64,000 bases of DNA from assembly GCF_009827295.1 (NCBI RefSeq), contig NZ_WTYD01000002.1, positions 124,001-188,000 on the forward strand, read 5' to 3'. Below are positions 1 to 8,821 of this stretch, one piece after another; positions within the stretch are counted from its first letter, which is position 1; every line of letters starts with the position of its first letter. A program made the position numbers and the translations under genes. The notes beneath the pieces were generated by a model that made no database searches, was not told where the DNA came from, and was given only the letters and a program-made list of their open reading frames with translations. Source of the stretch: Qipengyuania pelagi. GTDB lineage: Bacteria; Pseudomonadota; Alphaproteobacteria; Sphingomonadales; Sphingomonadaceae.

Positions 1-122
1 TTTTCGACCGCCTGGCGCGCGACGCGGATGGTGTTCTTGCGGCGACCGCGATAGCCCTTGGCCTGGTCTAGGAGCCGCTTGTGCTTCTGGCGCGTGGTGA
101 CGCCGCGTTTGATGCGAGGCAT
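1..122 (-). CDS. rplT: 50S ribosomal protein L20, N-terminal part
   Basis: The reverse strand from 122 reads [20 protein letters not shown] and continues with the basic GYRGRRKNT segment, the conserved start of bacterial L20. L20 binds 23S rRNA early in large-subunit assembly and, in many bacteria, represses its own operon. Only about 40 of the usual ~118 residues are present because the gene runs off the left edge of the window. It lies 59 bases downstream of rpmI in the same direction, the standard rpmI-rplT pair; infC, often the first gene of this operon, is not directly upstream here. Confidence 0.97.
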   Translation of the reverse strand, partial: MPRIKRGVTTRQKHKRLLDQAKGYRGRRKNTIRVARQAVE

Positions 123-181
123 ATCAGTATATCCTTATGATCTTGAGAGGCGCGCAGCGACGAGGCCGCGCAGCCAATGCG

Positions 182-385
182 TCACTTGAGGCCGTAGGGC
201 GCCCACTGCTTGATGTGACCGACATCGCAGTCGGCCATAACTTCGGTGCCGCGACGCTGGCGGATATACTTCGCATTGTGGCTCATCAAACGGTGGCGCT
301 TGCCCGCGACACCATGCTTGACCTTGCCGGTGGCGGTGAATTTGAAGCGTTTCTTCACACCGCTCTTGGTCTTCAGCTTGGGCAT
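182..385 (-). CDS. rpmI: 50S ribosomal protein L35
   Basis: The 67-residue product starts MPKLKTKSGVKKRFKFTATG and has the RHRLMSH segment typical of L35, a small basic large-subunit protein. An in-frame ATG two codons upstream (391) exists, but the AGGAG ribosome site abuts that codon and sits six bases before the ATG at 385, so 385 is the likely start; L35 proteins also normally begin MPK(L/M)KT. The gene is followed by rplT. The operon promoter should lie in the 135 bases between here and the SDR gene that ends at 521. Confidence 0.97.
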   Translation of the reverse strand: MPKLKTKSGVKKRFKFTATGKVKHGVAGKRHRLMSHNAKYIRQRRGTEVMADCDVGHIKQWAPYGLK

Positions 386-520
386 TTTCATCTCCTATGG
401 CAGAGACACGTCCGAACCGGCCCTGGCAGCCCTTGTCGCCAGGCAGGCAGATGAATCACGTGTCAGTGAAGGCGCGCGACATAGCGTTTTACGGCCCAAA
501 CGCAAGTCGGAAGTGCCAAA

Positions 521-1261
521 TCAGAAATGGCTCAGATAGCCCCCATCGACCGCGAGCGAATGGCCGGTGATATAGCCCGCCTCGTCCGAGACGAGATAGG
601 CGACCGCGCCCGCGACCTCTTCCGGCTGGCCCCAGCGGCCGAGCGACGTGCGGCGCTGGAGATGCGCGGCGACATCGTCGTCCGCGACCATCTCCGCGTT
701 CGCCTCGGTGGCGAAATAGCCCGGCGCGACCGAATTGACGGTGATCCCGCTGCCGCCCAGTTCGGCTGCCAGCGCGCGGGTCAGCGCGTCGAGCCCGCCC
801 TTGCTCGCCGTATAAAGCACGTCTCCGCGCGCGATGTCGGCGGCGATCGACGTGATGTTGACGATCCGGCCATAGTTTCTCGGGCGCATGACAAGGGCAG
901 CGCGGCGGGCGAGGTCGAAGGGCGCGACGAGGTTGACGTCCAGCAGGGCGGCCATGTCCGCGCGGGTCAGTTCGGCGAGCGGGCGGCGGTCGCGCTGGCC
1001 GACATTGTTGACGAGGATGTCCAGCCCGTCCCTCCCCAGCCTCTCGAATACGGCGGCGGTGGCGGCATCGTCGGCCACGTCGAAGGGGAGCGCCTGCGCC
1101 GCCCCGCCGATCCGCACCGCCGCATCCTCCAGCGCATCGCGGTCGCGCCCGTTCAGGAAAACCTCGGCGCCCTCGTCCGCCAGCCGTTGCGCGATCGCGA
1201 AGCCGATCCCGCGCGCCGCGCCGGTCACCAGCGCACGCCTGCCCTTCAGCCTGCCACTCAT
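521..1261 (-). CDS. SDR family NAD(P)-dependent oxidoreductase
   Basis: A 246-residue classical short-chain dehydrogenase. The cofactor motif TGAARGIG is at residues 13-20, NNVG at 85-88, and the catalytic Ser138, Tyr150 and Lys154 (YTASK) are in place, so it should be an active NAD(P)-dependent alcohol or ketone oxidoreductase. The C-terminal ITGHSLAVDGGY segment is also typical. The substrate cannot be read from sequence; the family includes gluconate 5-dehydrogenases and 3-oxoacyl reductases. It is last in a three-gene minus-strand string with a second SDR 16 bases upstream and a HisN-like phosphatase before that, so the three are probably co-transcribed. Confidence 0.9.
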   Translation of the reverse strand: MSGRLKGRRALVTGAARGIGFAIAQRLADEGAEVFLNGRDRDALEDAAVRIGGAAQALPFDVADDAATAAVFERLGRDGLDILVNNVGQRDRRPLAELTRADMAALLDVNLVAPFDLARRAALVMRPRNYGRIVNITSIAADIARGDVLYTASKGGLDALTRALAAELGGSGITVNSVAPGYFATEANAEMVADDDVAAHLQRRTSLGRWGQPEEVAGAVAYLVSDEAGYITGHSLAVDGGYLSHF

Positions 1262-1277
1262 CTCGATGCCCGCTCTC

Positions 1278-2045
1278 TCAATGTTCGTAGATCATCTTGA
1301 CCGTCATGCCACCATCGACGTTCAGATGCTGCCCGGTGACGAAGCCCGCCGTGTGGAGATATTCGACCGCGCGCGCGATGTCCTGCGGCTCTCCGATCCG
1401 GCCCACGGGATGCTGTTCGCGGTCGACCGCGCGGTGGTCGGGATGCGTGCGTTCCGCGCTCTTCTGCCACGGTCCGGTCTCGATCCAGCCGGGGCGGATC
1501 GCGTTGACGCGGATATTCGGGCCGAGCGTGACCGCCATCGCATGGGTCAGCGCATCGATCCCGCCCTTCGCCGCGGCATAGGCAAAGCTTTCCGGCTCGC
1601 TCATCACCGCGCGGGTCGAGGATATGTTGGCGATGCTGGCGCTGTCGCCCGTCTCGGCGGCCCGCCTGAGCAAGGGAATCGCGGACCGGCTGACGAGGAA
1701 GGCGGCGGTCAGCGAGGCGTCGATCCAGCCCTGCCACTTCTCCAGCGCGAGATCTTCCAGCGGCCCGCAATACGGGTCGGCGATCCCGCTATTGTTGACG
1801 AGGCAGTGGAGCGCGTCCTCGCCGAGCCAGTCCCCGATTGTCTCGAACGCAGTGGCGACGGCATCCTCCTTCCCGACATCGCAGGCGATCAGCAGCGCCG
1901 TTTCCTCAGGCAAAGCCTCGCGCAGTTCTTCCAGCGCGGCGTCATCAAGGTCGAGACCGATCACGCGCCAGCCGGCCCCGTGGAAATGCATCAGCGTGGC
2001 CCGGCCTATGCCGTTGCCCGCTCCGGTAACGAGAAGAGTGTCCAT
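1278..2045 (-). CDS. SDR family NAD(P)-dependent oxidoreductase
   Basis: A 255-residue classical SDR with TGAGNGIG at residues 7-14, NNSG at 84-87, Ser143, Tyr156 and Lys160. The open frame extends much further upstream, but that part lies over the phosphatase gene and does not look like protein; the ATG at 2045 places the Rossmann beta-strand (LLVTGAG) at the N-terminus as expected. It ends with VTGQHLNVDGGMTVKM. Two different SDRs in a row behind a phosphatase suggest a small catabolic or polyol-modifying unit, but no substrate can be named. Confidence 0.9.
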   Translation of the reverse strand: MDTLLVTGAGNGIGRATLMHFHGAGWRVIGLDLDDAALEELREALPEETALLIACDVGKEDAVATAFETIGDWLGEDALHCLVNNSGIADPYCGPLEDLALEKWQGWIDASLTAAFLVSRSAIPLLRRAAETGDSASIANISSTRAVMSEPESFAYAAAKGGIDALTHAMAVTLGPNIRVNAIRPGWIETGPWQKSAERTHPDHRAVDREQHPVGRIGEPQDIARAVEYLHTAGFVTGQHLNVDGGMTVKMIYEH

Positions 2046-2070
2046 GCCCGGCCAACGACCGCCGTGCTGG

Positions 2071-2907
2071 TCAGTGCCCGTGCGAGTGCGAGACCGCGGG
2101 ATCGCCCATAGCTTCCAGGACATCGTCCAGCCGCGCCGGATCGCCGAGGGCGAGGACGGTCCCGTCGCTGTCGGCGTCGAGGGGATTGCCCTGCCAGTCG
2201 GACATGGTGCCGCCCGCCCCTTCGACCACCGGGACCAGTGCGGCATAGTCGTGGATCGCCATGCCCGCCTCGCATACGATGTCGAGATGGCCGCTCGCGA
2301 GCAGGCCGTAATTGTAGCAATCGCCGCCATAGACGATGGTCGCCTGCCGCGCATTGCCGCCGACCGCGCCCGCGAGCTTCATATATCCGTCCGCCTCCTC
2401 GCGCCCGAAATAATGCGGGCTGCTGGTGGCGAGCACGGCACCGTCGAGCGTGGGGCAGGTGCGCGTCGTCACCGGTTTGCCGTTGAAGGTCGTCCCTTGG
2501 CCGAGCATCCCTGCCCAGCGTTCGCGCGCGACCGGCTGGTCGATCACGCCGAGCACGGGCCAGCCGTCCTGCATCAGTGCGATCAGCGTGCCGAAGATCG
2601 GCCGTCCGGCCATGAAGCTGATGGTCCCGTCGATCGGATCGAGAACCCAGCGCCGCCCGGAATTCTCGCGGGTCAGGCCGTATTCCTCGCCCAATATCCC
2701 GTCCTCGGGCCGTTCCTTTTCCAGGATCGCGCGGATCGCGGCCTCGGCGGCGCGATCGGCCTCGGTCACGGGGGACTTGTCGGCCTTGCGCTCGCTTTCC
2801 CAATCGCCCCGGAACAGGGGCCGGATCGCCTCTCCCGCCGCATCGGCCAGGCGGTGCGCAAGGGCGAGATCGTCTGCGGTCGGAGCGGCGTTCTGCGATA
2901 AAACCAT
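2071..2907 (-). CDS. hisN: Histidinol-phosphatase of the inositol monophosphatase family
   Basis: A 278-residue Mg-dependent, Li-sensitive phosphatase of the IMPase superfamily. It shows the GEE motif near residue 73, the metal-binding DPIDGT at 90-95 and the second Asp in AIHDYAALVPVVEGAGG (Asp220). The overall pattern (TISFMAGRPIFGTLIAL, Tyr-rich YGGDCYNYGLLA) fits the HisN branch that dephosphorylates L-histidinol phosphate in histidine synthesis, an assignment from family knowledge rather than proof. The C-terminus ends in a small His-rich tail (SHSHGH). No other his gene is nearby; two SDRs follow in the same direction. Confidence 0.85.
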   Translation of the reverse strand: MVLSQNAAPTADDLALAHRLADAAGEAIRPLFRGDWESERKADKSPVTEADRAAEAAIRAILEKERPEDGILGEEYGLTRENSGRRWVLDPIDGTISFMAGRPIFGTLIALMQDGWPVLGVIDQPVARERWAGMLGQGTTFNGKPVTTRTCPTLDGAVLATSSPHYFGREEADGYMKLAGAVGGNARQATIVYGGDCYNYGLLASGHLDIVCEAGMAIHDYAALVPVVEGAGGTMSDWQGNPLDADSDGTVLALGDPARLDDVLEAMGDPAVSHSHGH

Positions 2908-3125
2908 GTCTCGCGCCTAGCAGCGGACACGGCAGTGACAAGCCTCGAACCGCATGGCGCGCCATCGGTCACGCCGCAGCGCTGCGCGGTCGCCCGGAAC
3001 TTTTTCGCGTCCCTGAACGCTGTCGCAGTACACTGATACACGTAAGGACTTGACGCGGTCGCACGCTTTTACATGGTGCCCTGATATAACTGGTTTAATT
3101 CGGGCGAAATCTAACGGGGGTTGCA

Positions 3126-4127
3126 GTGGCCACGCGACGTGCGGCGGAGGAAAGGGAGGGCGACAAGCTCGACGAGACCGCATCCGCGCCACTCGTCGGT
3201 CGGACCGGGCGTGCGCGCGACGGCAATGCGCTCGCGCTGAACGTCGCTCCCGACGCCGATCTGAAACCGTGGCTGAGCTGGTTCGCCGCCACCCATGCGG
3301 ACATGCCGACAGGCGGCGTCCTCGAGGGCGGCATATTGAGCGACCACGCCGCGATCAGAGTGCTTCACGGCGGCACCTGGTCGGCCCAGACCGCCGATGG
3401 CCCGCGCGTCTTCGCACCGGGAGAGCGCGGGATGACGCTGTATTTCGGGCCGCAGAGCGCGGTCATGTCGATCACGGTCGACGGGCCGTTCAAGGTCATC
3501 AGCATCTATCTCGGCGTCGGCGGCGCGCAAGCGCTGAGCGCCCCGGCACAGAGCGAAATGATCGACCGGGTGCTCGATTACGACCAGCTGACCGGTCGCG
3601 GCCATTTCGCGTCGCTGTTCGATTTCACCGCCAGCCCGCAAGCCTGGTACAACACCTTTGCGCGCGAATTTCGCCGATATCTCGCGGCGGTGGAGCCTGC
3701 CGGTCCCGATCGCATCGCGCTCGCATTCGAAGCCTGCACGCTCGCGCAGCCGGATTTCACTCTGCAGGACTTCGCCGAGGCGAACGACGTGTCAACCCGC
3801 ACGGTGGAGCGGGTGGTCCGCAAGGCTTACGGCCTGACGCCGAAACAGGTGATGCGGCGCGCCCGCGCGCTCGATCTCGCGGCAGCGCTGCTGGGCGTCG
3901 CGCAGAACGAAGAGGAGGCCGAGATGAAGCTGCGCTATTACGACCAGTCGCACCAGATCCGCGAGATCCGCCACTTCTTCGACCGGACCCCGCGCCAGTT
4001 GCGCGAAGAGGCCAATCCGCTCCTGCTGCTCAATCTCGAAATCCGCCAGTCGCGCCGGATCGAAGCCTTGCAGCGGCTCGATCCCGACCAGCCCGCGCCC
4101 TGGCGCGATCCGCTGGCCGAATTGTAG
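3126..4127 (+). CDS. AraC family transcriptional regulator
   Basis: 333 residues starting at GTG (3126), preceded by a run of five G that can serve as ribosome site. The C-terminal third holds an AraC-type helix-turn-helix (about residues 212-250: FTLQDFAEANDVSTRTVERV, then a second helix pair before the end). The N-terminal 200 residues resemble a cupin-like sensor region (GGTWSAQTADGPRVFAPGER) but the ligand is unknown. It stands alone on the plus strand between the hisN string and prs, with 218 bases upstream that should hold its promoter. The target genes cannot be told. Confidence 0.85.
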   Translation: MATRRAAEEREGDKLDETASAPLVGRTGRARDGNALALNVAPDADLKPWLSWFAATHADMPTGGVLEGGILSDHAAIRVLHGGTWSAQTADGPRVFAPGERGMTLYFGPQSAVMSITVDGPFKVISIYLGVGGAQALSAPAQSEMIDRVLDYDQLTGRGHFASLFDFTASPQAWYNTFAREFRRYLAAVEPAGPDRIALAFEACTLAQPDFTLQDFAEANDVSTRTVERVVRKAYGLTPKQVMRRARALDLAAALLGVAQNEEEAEMKLRYYDQSHQIREIRHFFDRTPRQLREEANPLLLLNLEIRQSRRIEALQRLDPDQPAPWRDPLAEL

Positions 4128-4168
4128 CCGTGGCCCCAAAGCTCCCGACGACGCGCCCGGTTACGCGA

Positions 4169-5104
4169 TCAGTCGAAGAGCGAGCTGACCGAACTTTCGT
4201 CCGCGATCCGGCGCACCGCCTCGCCGATCAACGGCGCGATGGTGAGGATGCGGATGCGGTCCGAATCCATCGCATCGTCGGTCGCGCGGATCGAATCGGT
4301 GATCACGAGCTCCTTCAGCGCCGATTTGTCGACGCGCGCCACCGCGCTGCCCGACAGGACGCCGTGGGTGATGTAGGCGGCCACGCTGCTGGCGCCCTGA
4401 TCGAGCAGGGCCTGGGCCGCATTACAGAGTGTCCCGCCCGAATCGACGATATCGTCGATCAGGATGCAGTGGCGCCCCTGCACCTCGCCGATGATGTTCA
4501 TGACCTCCGATTCGCCCGGCCGGTCGCGCCGTTTGTCGACGATGGCGAGGGGGGCGTTGTCGAGCCGCTTGGCAAGCGCGCGGGCACGCACCACGCCGCC
4601 GACATCGGGGCTGACGACCATCAGATCCTGATCGCCGTACCGCGCCTGGATATCGGCGGCCATCACGGGCGCGGCGTAGAGATTGTCGGTCGGAATGTCG
4701 AAGAAGCCCTGGATCTGCCCGGCGTGGAGATCGACAGCCAGCACCCGGTCGGCGCCCGCATGGGTGATGAGATTCGCGACCAGCTTGGCCGAGATCGGCG
4801 TGCGCGGGCCGGGTTTGCGGTCCTGGCGCGCATAGCCGAAATAGGGGACGACCGCCGTGATCCGCCGCGCCGAGGCGCGCTTCAGCGCGTCGATGCAGAT
4901 CAGCAATTCCATCAGATTGTCGTTGGCCGGAAAGCTGGTCGACTGGACCACGAACACGTCCTCGCCGCGCACGTTCTCGTGGATCTCGACGAAGATCTCC
5001 TCGTCGGCGAAGCGGCGCACGCCCGCGTCCACCAAAGGCATTTCGAGATAGGCCGCAATCGCGCGGGCGAGCGGCAGGTTCGAATTGGCGGCCATGATCT
5101 TCAT
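4169..5104 (-). CDS. prs: Ribose-phosphate pyrophosphokinase
   Basis: 311 residues, the usual length. The enzyme makes PRPP from ribose 5-phosphate and ATP for purine, pyrimidine, His, Trp and NAD synthesis. Visible hallmarks are [13 protein letters not shown] (residues 85-97), the catalytic flexible loop VDKRRDRPG (Lys191, Arg193), [11 protein letters not shown] (His127) and the PRPP-binding DDIVDSGGT at 217-225. The start MKIMAANSN is within a few residues of the family norm. It is transcribed towards the AraC gene, and its promoter should lie between 5105 and 5305, a stretch that also carries a copy of the glpX tail. Confidence 0.98.
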   Translation of the reverse strand: MKIMAANSNLPLARAIAAYLEMPLVDAGVRRFADEEIFVEIHENVRGEDVFVVQSTSFPANDNLMELLICIDALKRASARRITAVVPYFGYARQDRKPGPRTPISAKLVANLITHAGADRVLAVDLHAGQIQGFFDIPTDNLYAAPVMAADIQARYGDQDLMVVSPDVGGVVRARALAKRLDNAPLAIVDKRRDRPGESEVMNIIGEVQGRHCILIDDIVDSGGTLCNAAQALLDQGASSVAAYITHGVLSGSAVARVDKSALKELVITDSIRATDDAMDSDRIRILTIAPLIGEAVRRIADESSVSSLFD

Positions 5105-5212
5105 GTGGGAGCGAATCCTTACGTAGCGCGGTTCGCAGCCCGCCTAGCCGAGCGACATCGTATTGCAACATGGAGGCGGGTTTTGCCCCCAATCCGCCTG
5201 CATGGGGCTTAC

Positions 5213-5243
5213 TTCGCCTGATGCTCGCCCTTGATCCAGCGCA
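5213..5243 (-). repeat. 31-base direct repeat of the glpX 3' end, displaced copy
   Basis: These 31 bases are identical to 5310-5340, the last codons of glpX. On the minus strand both copies read RWIKGEHQAK followed by a stop (TAG in glpX, TAA here), so this is a second copy of the gene tail 97 bases downstream of the first. The flanks differ. It sits directly upstream of prs and may be part of its leader. It could be a scar of local duplication or of slipped recombination. Confidence 0.85.
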
Positions 5244-5305
5244 GGCCCTTTAGAAGATCGTGCGAGAACCGTCGCGATAGCGGCAAAACCGGCGCTCACC
5301 CATGC

Positions 5306-6289
5306 CTATTTCGCCTGATGCTCGCCCTTGATCCAGCGCACGGTGCCCGAGCTGGCGCGCATCACCACGCTCTCGGTCGTCATCTTGCCGTCGCGGCGGT
5401 ATTTCACGCCTTCGAGCAGCGACCCGCTGGTCACGCCGGTGGCGGCAAAGATGCAGTCGCCCTTCACCAGATCGTCGCGCGTATAGATGCGGTCGAGATC
5501 GTCGATGCCCCACTTGGCCGCGCGGGCCTTTTCATCCTCGTTGCGGAAGACGAGGCGCCCGTTGAACTGTCCGCCCACGCAGCGCAGCGCCGCTGCCGCC
5601 AGCACGCCCTCGGGCGCGCCGCCCTGGCCCATATACATGTCGATCGTGGTGTCCTCGTCGGTCACCGCGATCACGCCAGCGACGTCCCCGTCGCCGATCA
5701 GCACGACGCCGCAGCCCAAAGCGCGCAATTCGGCGATCAGATCGGCATGGCGCGGCCGGTCGAGCACGCAGACGATGATGTCGCCCGGCGCGACGCCCTT
5801 GGCTTCCGCCACCGCCTTCACGTTCTCGGTCGGCGACTTGGCGAGGTCGATGATTCCGTCGGGATAGCCGGGGCCGACGGCCAATTTGTCCATATAGACG
5901 TCCGGCGCGTTCAGGAGGTCGCCTTCGCCCGCCGCCGCCAGCACGGCGAGGGAGTTCGGACCGGCCTTGGCCGTGATCGTGGTGCCTTCCAGCGGGTCGA
6001 GCGCGATGTCGATCTTCGGCCCCTTGCCCGGTGCGCCGCCGACCTTTTCGCCAATGTAAAGCATCGGTGCCTCGTCCCGCTCGCCTTCGCCGATCACGAC
6101 GGTGCCATCCATGTAGAGCTCGTCGAAGGCCTGACGCATGGCTTCGACCGCGGCGGCATCGGCGGCCTTCTCATCGCCCCGCCCGATCAGTTTCGACGCA
6201 GCGACAGCCGCAGCCTCGGTCACACGGACCATTTCGAGCACGAGGATGCGGTCGAGCGGATTGCGAGCGGTGTCGGTCTTCGAATTCAT
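5306..6289 (-). CDS. glpX: Class II fructose-1,6-bisphosphatase
   Basis: 327 residues from the ATG at 6289; the frame stays open upstream but that part is antisense to other coding sequence. GlpX hydrolyses fructose 1,6-bisphosphate (in some lineages also sedoheptulose 1,7-bisphosphate) in gluconeogenesis. The metal and substrate motifs are GEGERDEAPML (68-78) and DPLEGTT (98-104), with FAATGVTSGSLL near the C-terminus. It is the expected length. It lies downstream of hom on the same strand, with a plus-strand hypothetical gene in between. Its last 31 bases are repeated at 5213-5243. Confidence 0.96.
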   Translation of the reverse strand: MNSKTDTARNPLDRILVLEMVRVTEAAAVAASKLIGRGDEKAADAAAVEAMRQAFDELYMDGTVVIGEGERDEAPMLYIGEKVGGAPGKGPKIDIALDPLEGTTITAKAGPNSLAVLAAAGEGDLLNAPDVYMDKLAVGPGYPDGIIDLAKSPTENVKAVAEAKGVAPGDIIVCVLDRPRHADLIAELRALGCGVVLIGDGDVAGVIAVTDEDTTIDMYMGQGGAPEGVLAAAALRCVGGQFNGRLVFRNEDEKARAAKWGIDDLDRIYTRDDLVKGDCIFAATGVTSGSLLEGVKYRRDGKMTTESVVMRASSGTVRWIKGEHQAK

Positions 6290-6340
6290 GGCCGGTTCAG
6301 TCCCCAAAGCGGTCTCTGCGCCGCGGAGTAGACAGGGAGG

Positions 6341-7048
6341 ATGGGCTTGTCGAGACAATCGAGGCCAAGGCTGGTGTGCATACCGTCCCGATCCGGCCGG
6401 ATCGGGCGAAGGGTGCCGCTGTCTTCGATCGCCTGCCTGCTTCTTGCCGCGCCCGCCGCCCTTTCCGCCCAGCAGGCTCAACCGATCGCGCCGCCTACGC
6501 AGGCTAGTCCGCCCGAACGGATCGATCTTCTCACCCAGAGCCGCGAGATCGCCAGCGAGAATGCGGAAGGCGAGCTTGAGAATTGCAGCGAGACCGATGA
6601 GGCGACGCTGATCTCGGGCGAGATCGTCGTCTGCCGCCGGTCGCCGGACGATACCGCCGCCTACGGATTCGACAAGAAGGCCTGGGAAGAACGCTATGCC
6701 GCCGAAACGCGCGGGGCCGATCCGGTGGATGTCGCCGGACCGGGCATCTTTCGCGGAGCGCCGACCGTGGGGAGCCTGTGCATTCCGGGTTTGCAGAAAT
6801 GCCCGCCGCCGCCCGCGATCGTGGTCGACTTCGCCGCCCTCCCCGATGCGCCGCCGGGATCGGATGCGGACCGGATCGCGCGCGGCCTGCCTCCCCTGGG
6901 GCGCGATGGTCCGCGCCTGCCGGCCCCGCCGCCCTCGCCAGCGCAGAACGCCGAAACGCTCGACCTGCCGCCCCCGCCGGATTTCGCCGACGAGGGGGAG
7001 GCCGCCGTCAGTCCCGCAGGATCGGAAGCACCAGCGGCGCCGCGGTAA
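6341..7048 (+). CDS. Exported Pro-rich hypothetical protein
   Basis: 235 residues in the longest frame. The hydrophobic stretch SIACLLLAAPAALSAQQA looks like a Sec signal peptide, and a GTG at 6413 would place it at the very N-terminus; the ATG at 6341 has its GGAGG directly against it, so the start is uncertain. The mature part holds four cysteines (NCSETDE, SGEIVVCRR, GSLCIPGLQKCPPPPA) and a Pro/Asp-rich tail. I recognise the SGEIVVC and IPGLQKCPPPP pattern only as a type of sphingomonad hypothetical. It is antisense to the hom-glpX gap and its 3' end overlaps the end of hom by 41 bases. Function unknown. Confidence 0.7.
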   Translation: MGLSRQSRPRLVCIPSRSGRIGRRVPLSSIACLLLAAPAALSAQQAQPIAPPTQASPPERIDLLTQSREIASENAEGELENCSETDEATLISGEIVVCRRSPDDTAAYGFDKKAWEERYAAETRGADPVDVAGPGIFRGAPTVGSLCIPGLQKCPPPPAIVVDFAALPDAPPGSDADRIARGLPPLGRDGPRLPAPPPSPAQNAETLDLPPPPDFADEGEAAVSPAGSEAPAAPR

Positions 7049-8330
7049 GGCTGTCCGACCCTTCGAGCAGGTTGAGCGCCTTGGCGACGCAGCGTTCCTG
7101 CCCTTCATGGGTGACCATGGCCACCAGCACTTCGCCCCCGTCCTCGTCGCGGCCCTGCTGGATCAGGCTTTCGATCGAGACATTGGCGTCGCGCGTCGCG
7201 GCGGTGATCTCGGCGAGGACGCCGGGCCGGTCGCGCACGGTGAAGCGGATGTAATCGCGCCCCACGCGGTGGCCGGGATCGGCGGGAGCCATCGTCACGA
7301 GGTCCGACACCGGGACCGAGAACGGCGCGCCGATATCGCCGCGCGCGATATCGATGAGATCGGAGACGACCGCGCTCGCCGTCGGCCCGTCGCCCGCGCC
7401 CGCGCCCTGAAACAGCAGGCGACCGGAGAAATTTCCTTCCGCGACGACCGCATTGGTCGGCCCGTCGACATGGGCGAGCGGATGGTGCCGGGGGACGAGA
7501 CAGGGCCTGACGCGCTGGAGCAGGCGCGGCGTGCCATCCTCCGCCAGATCGCAATCGGCGATCCCGACCAGGCGGATAACGAAGCCTAGCGTGCGGGCGC
7601 GCGCGATATCGGCGGCGCGCACTTCGGTAATCCCCGTCACCGAGACCGAATCGAAATCGATGCGCGCGCCGAATCCGATCGCGGCGAGGATGGCGAGCTT
7701 GTGGGCCGCGTCCACGCCTTCGATGTCGAAGGCAGGATCGGCCTCGGCATAGCCCTTGGCCTGCGCCTCCGACAGGACGGCGTCGAAATCCGCGCCGCTC
7801 TTTTCCATATTCGTCAGGATGAAATTGCAGGTGCCGTTGAGAATGCCCGAGACGCGCTCGATCGCGTTCGCCGCGGCCCCCTCGCGCAATCCTTTCACCA
7901 CCGGGATACCGCCCGCGACCGCCGCTTCGAACTTGAGCGCGCCGCCACCGATCGCTGACGCCTCGGCCAGAGCCATCCCGTGATGCGCAACCATGGCCTT
8001 GTTGGCGGTGACCAGCGACTTGCCAGCATCCAGCGTGCGGCGCGCCAGTGCAAGCGCGGGTCCGTCCGATCCGCCGACCAGCTCGACCACCACGTCGACA
8101 TCGTCGCGCTCGGCTAGGGCGGTCATGTCGTCGCACCAGGCATAGGGGGAAAGGTCCACGCCGCGATCGCGATGGCGGTCACGCGCGCTGACGGCGACGA
8201 CCTCGAACGGCCTGCCCGCGCGCGCTTCGACGACGGCGCGATTGGTTTCCAGCAGGCGCAGAACGCCCGCCCCCACCGTGCCCAGCCCGGCAAGCGCGAT
8301 GCGCAGCGGTTTCGCCTCCGAATCAAGCAT
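7008..8330 (-). CDS. hom: Homoserine dehydrogenase
   Basis: 440 residues from the ATG at 8330. It reduces aspartate semialdehyde to homoserine for Thr and Met synthesis. GLGTVGAG at 15-22 is the NAD(P) site, GILNGTCNFILTNME is the family signature in the middle, and the last ~80 residues (RFTVRDRPGVLAEITAATRD) form an ACT regulatory domain typical of feedback-inhibited enzymes. The ATG overlaps the end of the thioesterase gene by 8 bases, implying translational coupling. An upstream extension of the frame exists but would lie inside the thioesterase gene. Confidence 0.97.
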   Translation of the reverse strand: MLDSEAKPLRIALAGLGTVGAGVLRLLETNRAVVEARAGRPFEVVAVSARDRHRDRGVDLSPYAWCDDMTALAERDDVDVVVELVGGSDGPALALARRTLDAGKSLVTANKAMVAHHGMALAEASAIGGGALKFEAAVAGGIPVVKGLREGAAANAIERVSGILNGTCNFILTNMEKSGADFDAVLSEAQAKGYAEADPAFDIEGVDAAHKLAILAAIGFGARIDFDSVSVTGITEVRAADIARARTLGFVIRLVGIADCDLAEDGTPRLLQRVRPCLVPRHHPLAHVDGPTNAVVAEGNFSGRLLFQGAGAGDGPTASAVVSDLIDIARGDIGAPFSVPVSDLVTMAPADPGHRVGRDYIRFTVRDRPGVLAEITAATRDANVSIESLIQQGRDEDGGEVLVAMVTHEGQERCVAKALNLLEGSDSLTAAPLVLPILRD

Positions 8331-8763
8331 CGACCTTCTCCTTCGCTGACTCGCCAAGGAAAGGCGCGAAGGCCTGCCGCAAGCTGTCGGGAATGCGCAA
8401 AGCCTCCCCGCTGTCGAGATCGACATGGACCTGGACGAGCGCGATCACGGCGCGCAGATCGTCCGCGCCTTCCCCTTGTGCCGTTCCGTGCAATTCGATC
8501 CGCATCGCCATGCTCGAATTGCCGATCCTCTCGACCCGCAATCGGCCCTCGATCAGCTCTTCGAGCCGAATCGGGCGCAGATAATCGACCTCCGCCTTGC
8601 GGATATGGAATTCGAGATCGGGCATTCCCTCGGCCCGGCGGGCGCGGAAGAATTCCGACACGACGACATCGGCATATTCGAGATAGCGCGAATTGAAGAC
8701 GACCGCCTGGGGATCGACCTCGGCATAGCGCACGCGGAAACGGTGGGAGAACGGATGGGCCAT
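8323..8763 (-). CDS. Hotdog-fold acyl-CoA thioesterase
   Basis: 146 residues from the ATG at 8763, the length of single-domain 4HBT/YbgC-type thioesterases. The motif RYAEVDPQAVVFNSRYLEY carries the catalytic Asp17 and the helix start of the hotdog fold. Such enzymes hydrolyse short or aromatic acyl-CoA thioesters; the exact substrate is unknown. The open frame runs upstream to 9138, but that part is antisense to the next gene. It probably forms a two-gene unit with hom through an 8-base overlap. Confidence 0.9.
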   Translation of the reverse strand: MAHPFSHRFRVRYAEVDPQAVVFNSRYLEYADVVVSEFFRARRAEGMPDLEFHIRKAEVDYLRPIRLEELIEGRLRVERIGNSSMAMRIELHGTAQGEGADDLRAVIALVQVHVDLDSGEALRIPDSLRQAFAPFLGESAKEKVDA

Positions 8764-8821
8764 GGCGCGGCGCCTAGCCGAGCGCGCCAAGGCATGGGAG
8801 CCAGTTTGTCTTGTCCCGGCC

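Noticed and set aside
3050..5221. 723-codon open frame on the plus strand
   Set aside because: It overlaps the AraC gene in another frame and is antisense to prs; its Arg/Ala-rich translation is typical of a high-GC shadow frame.
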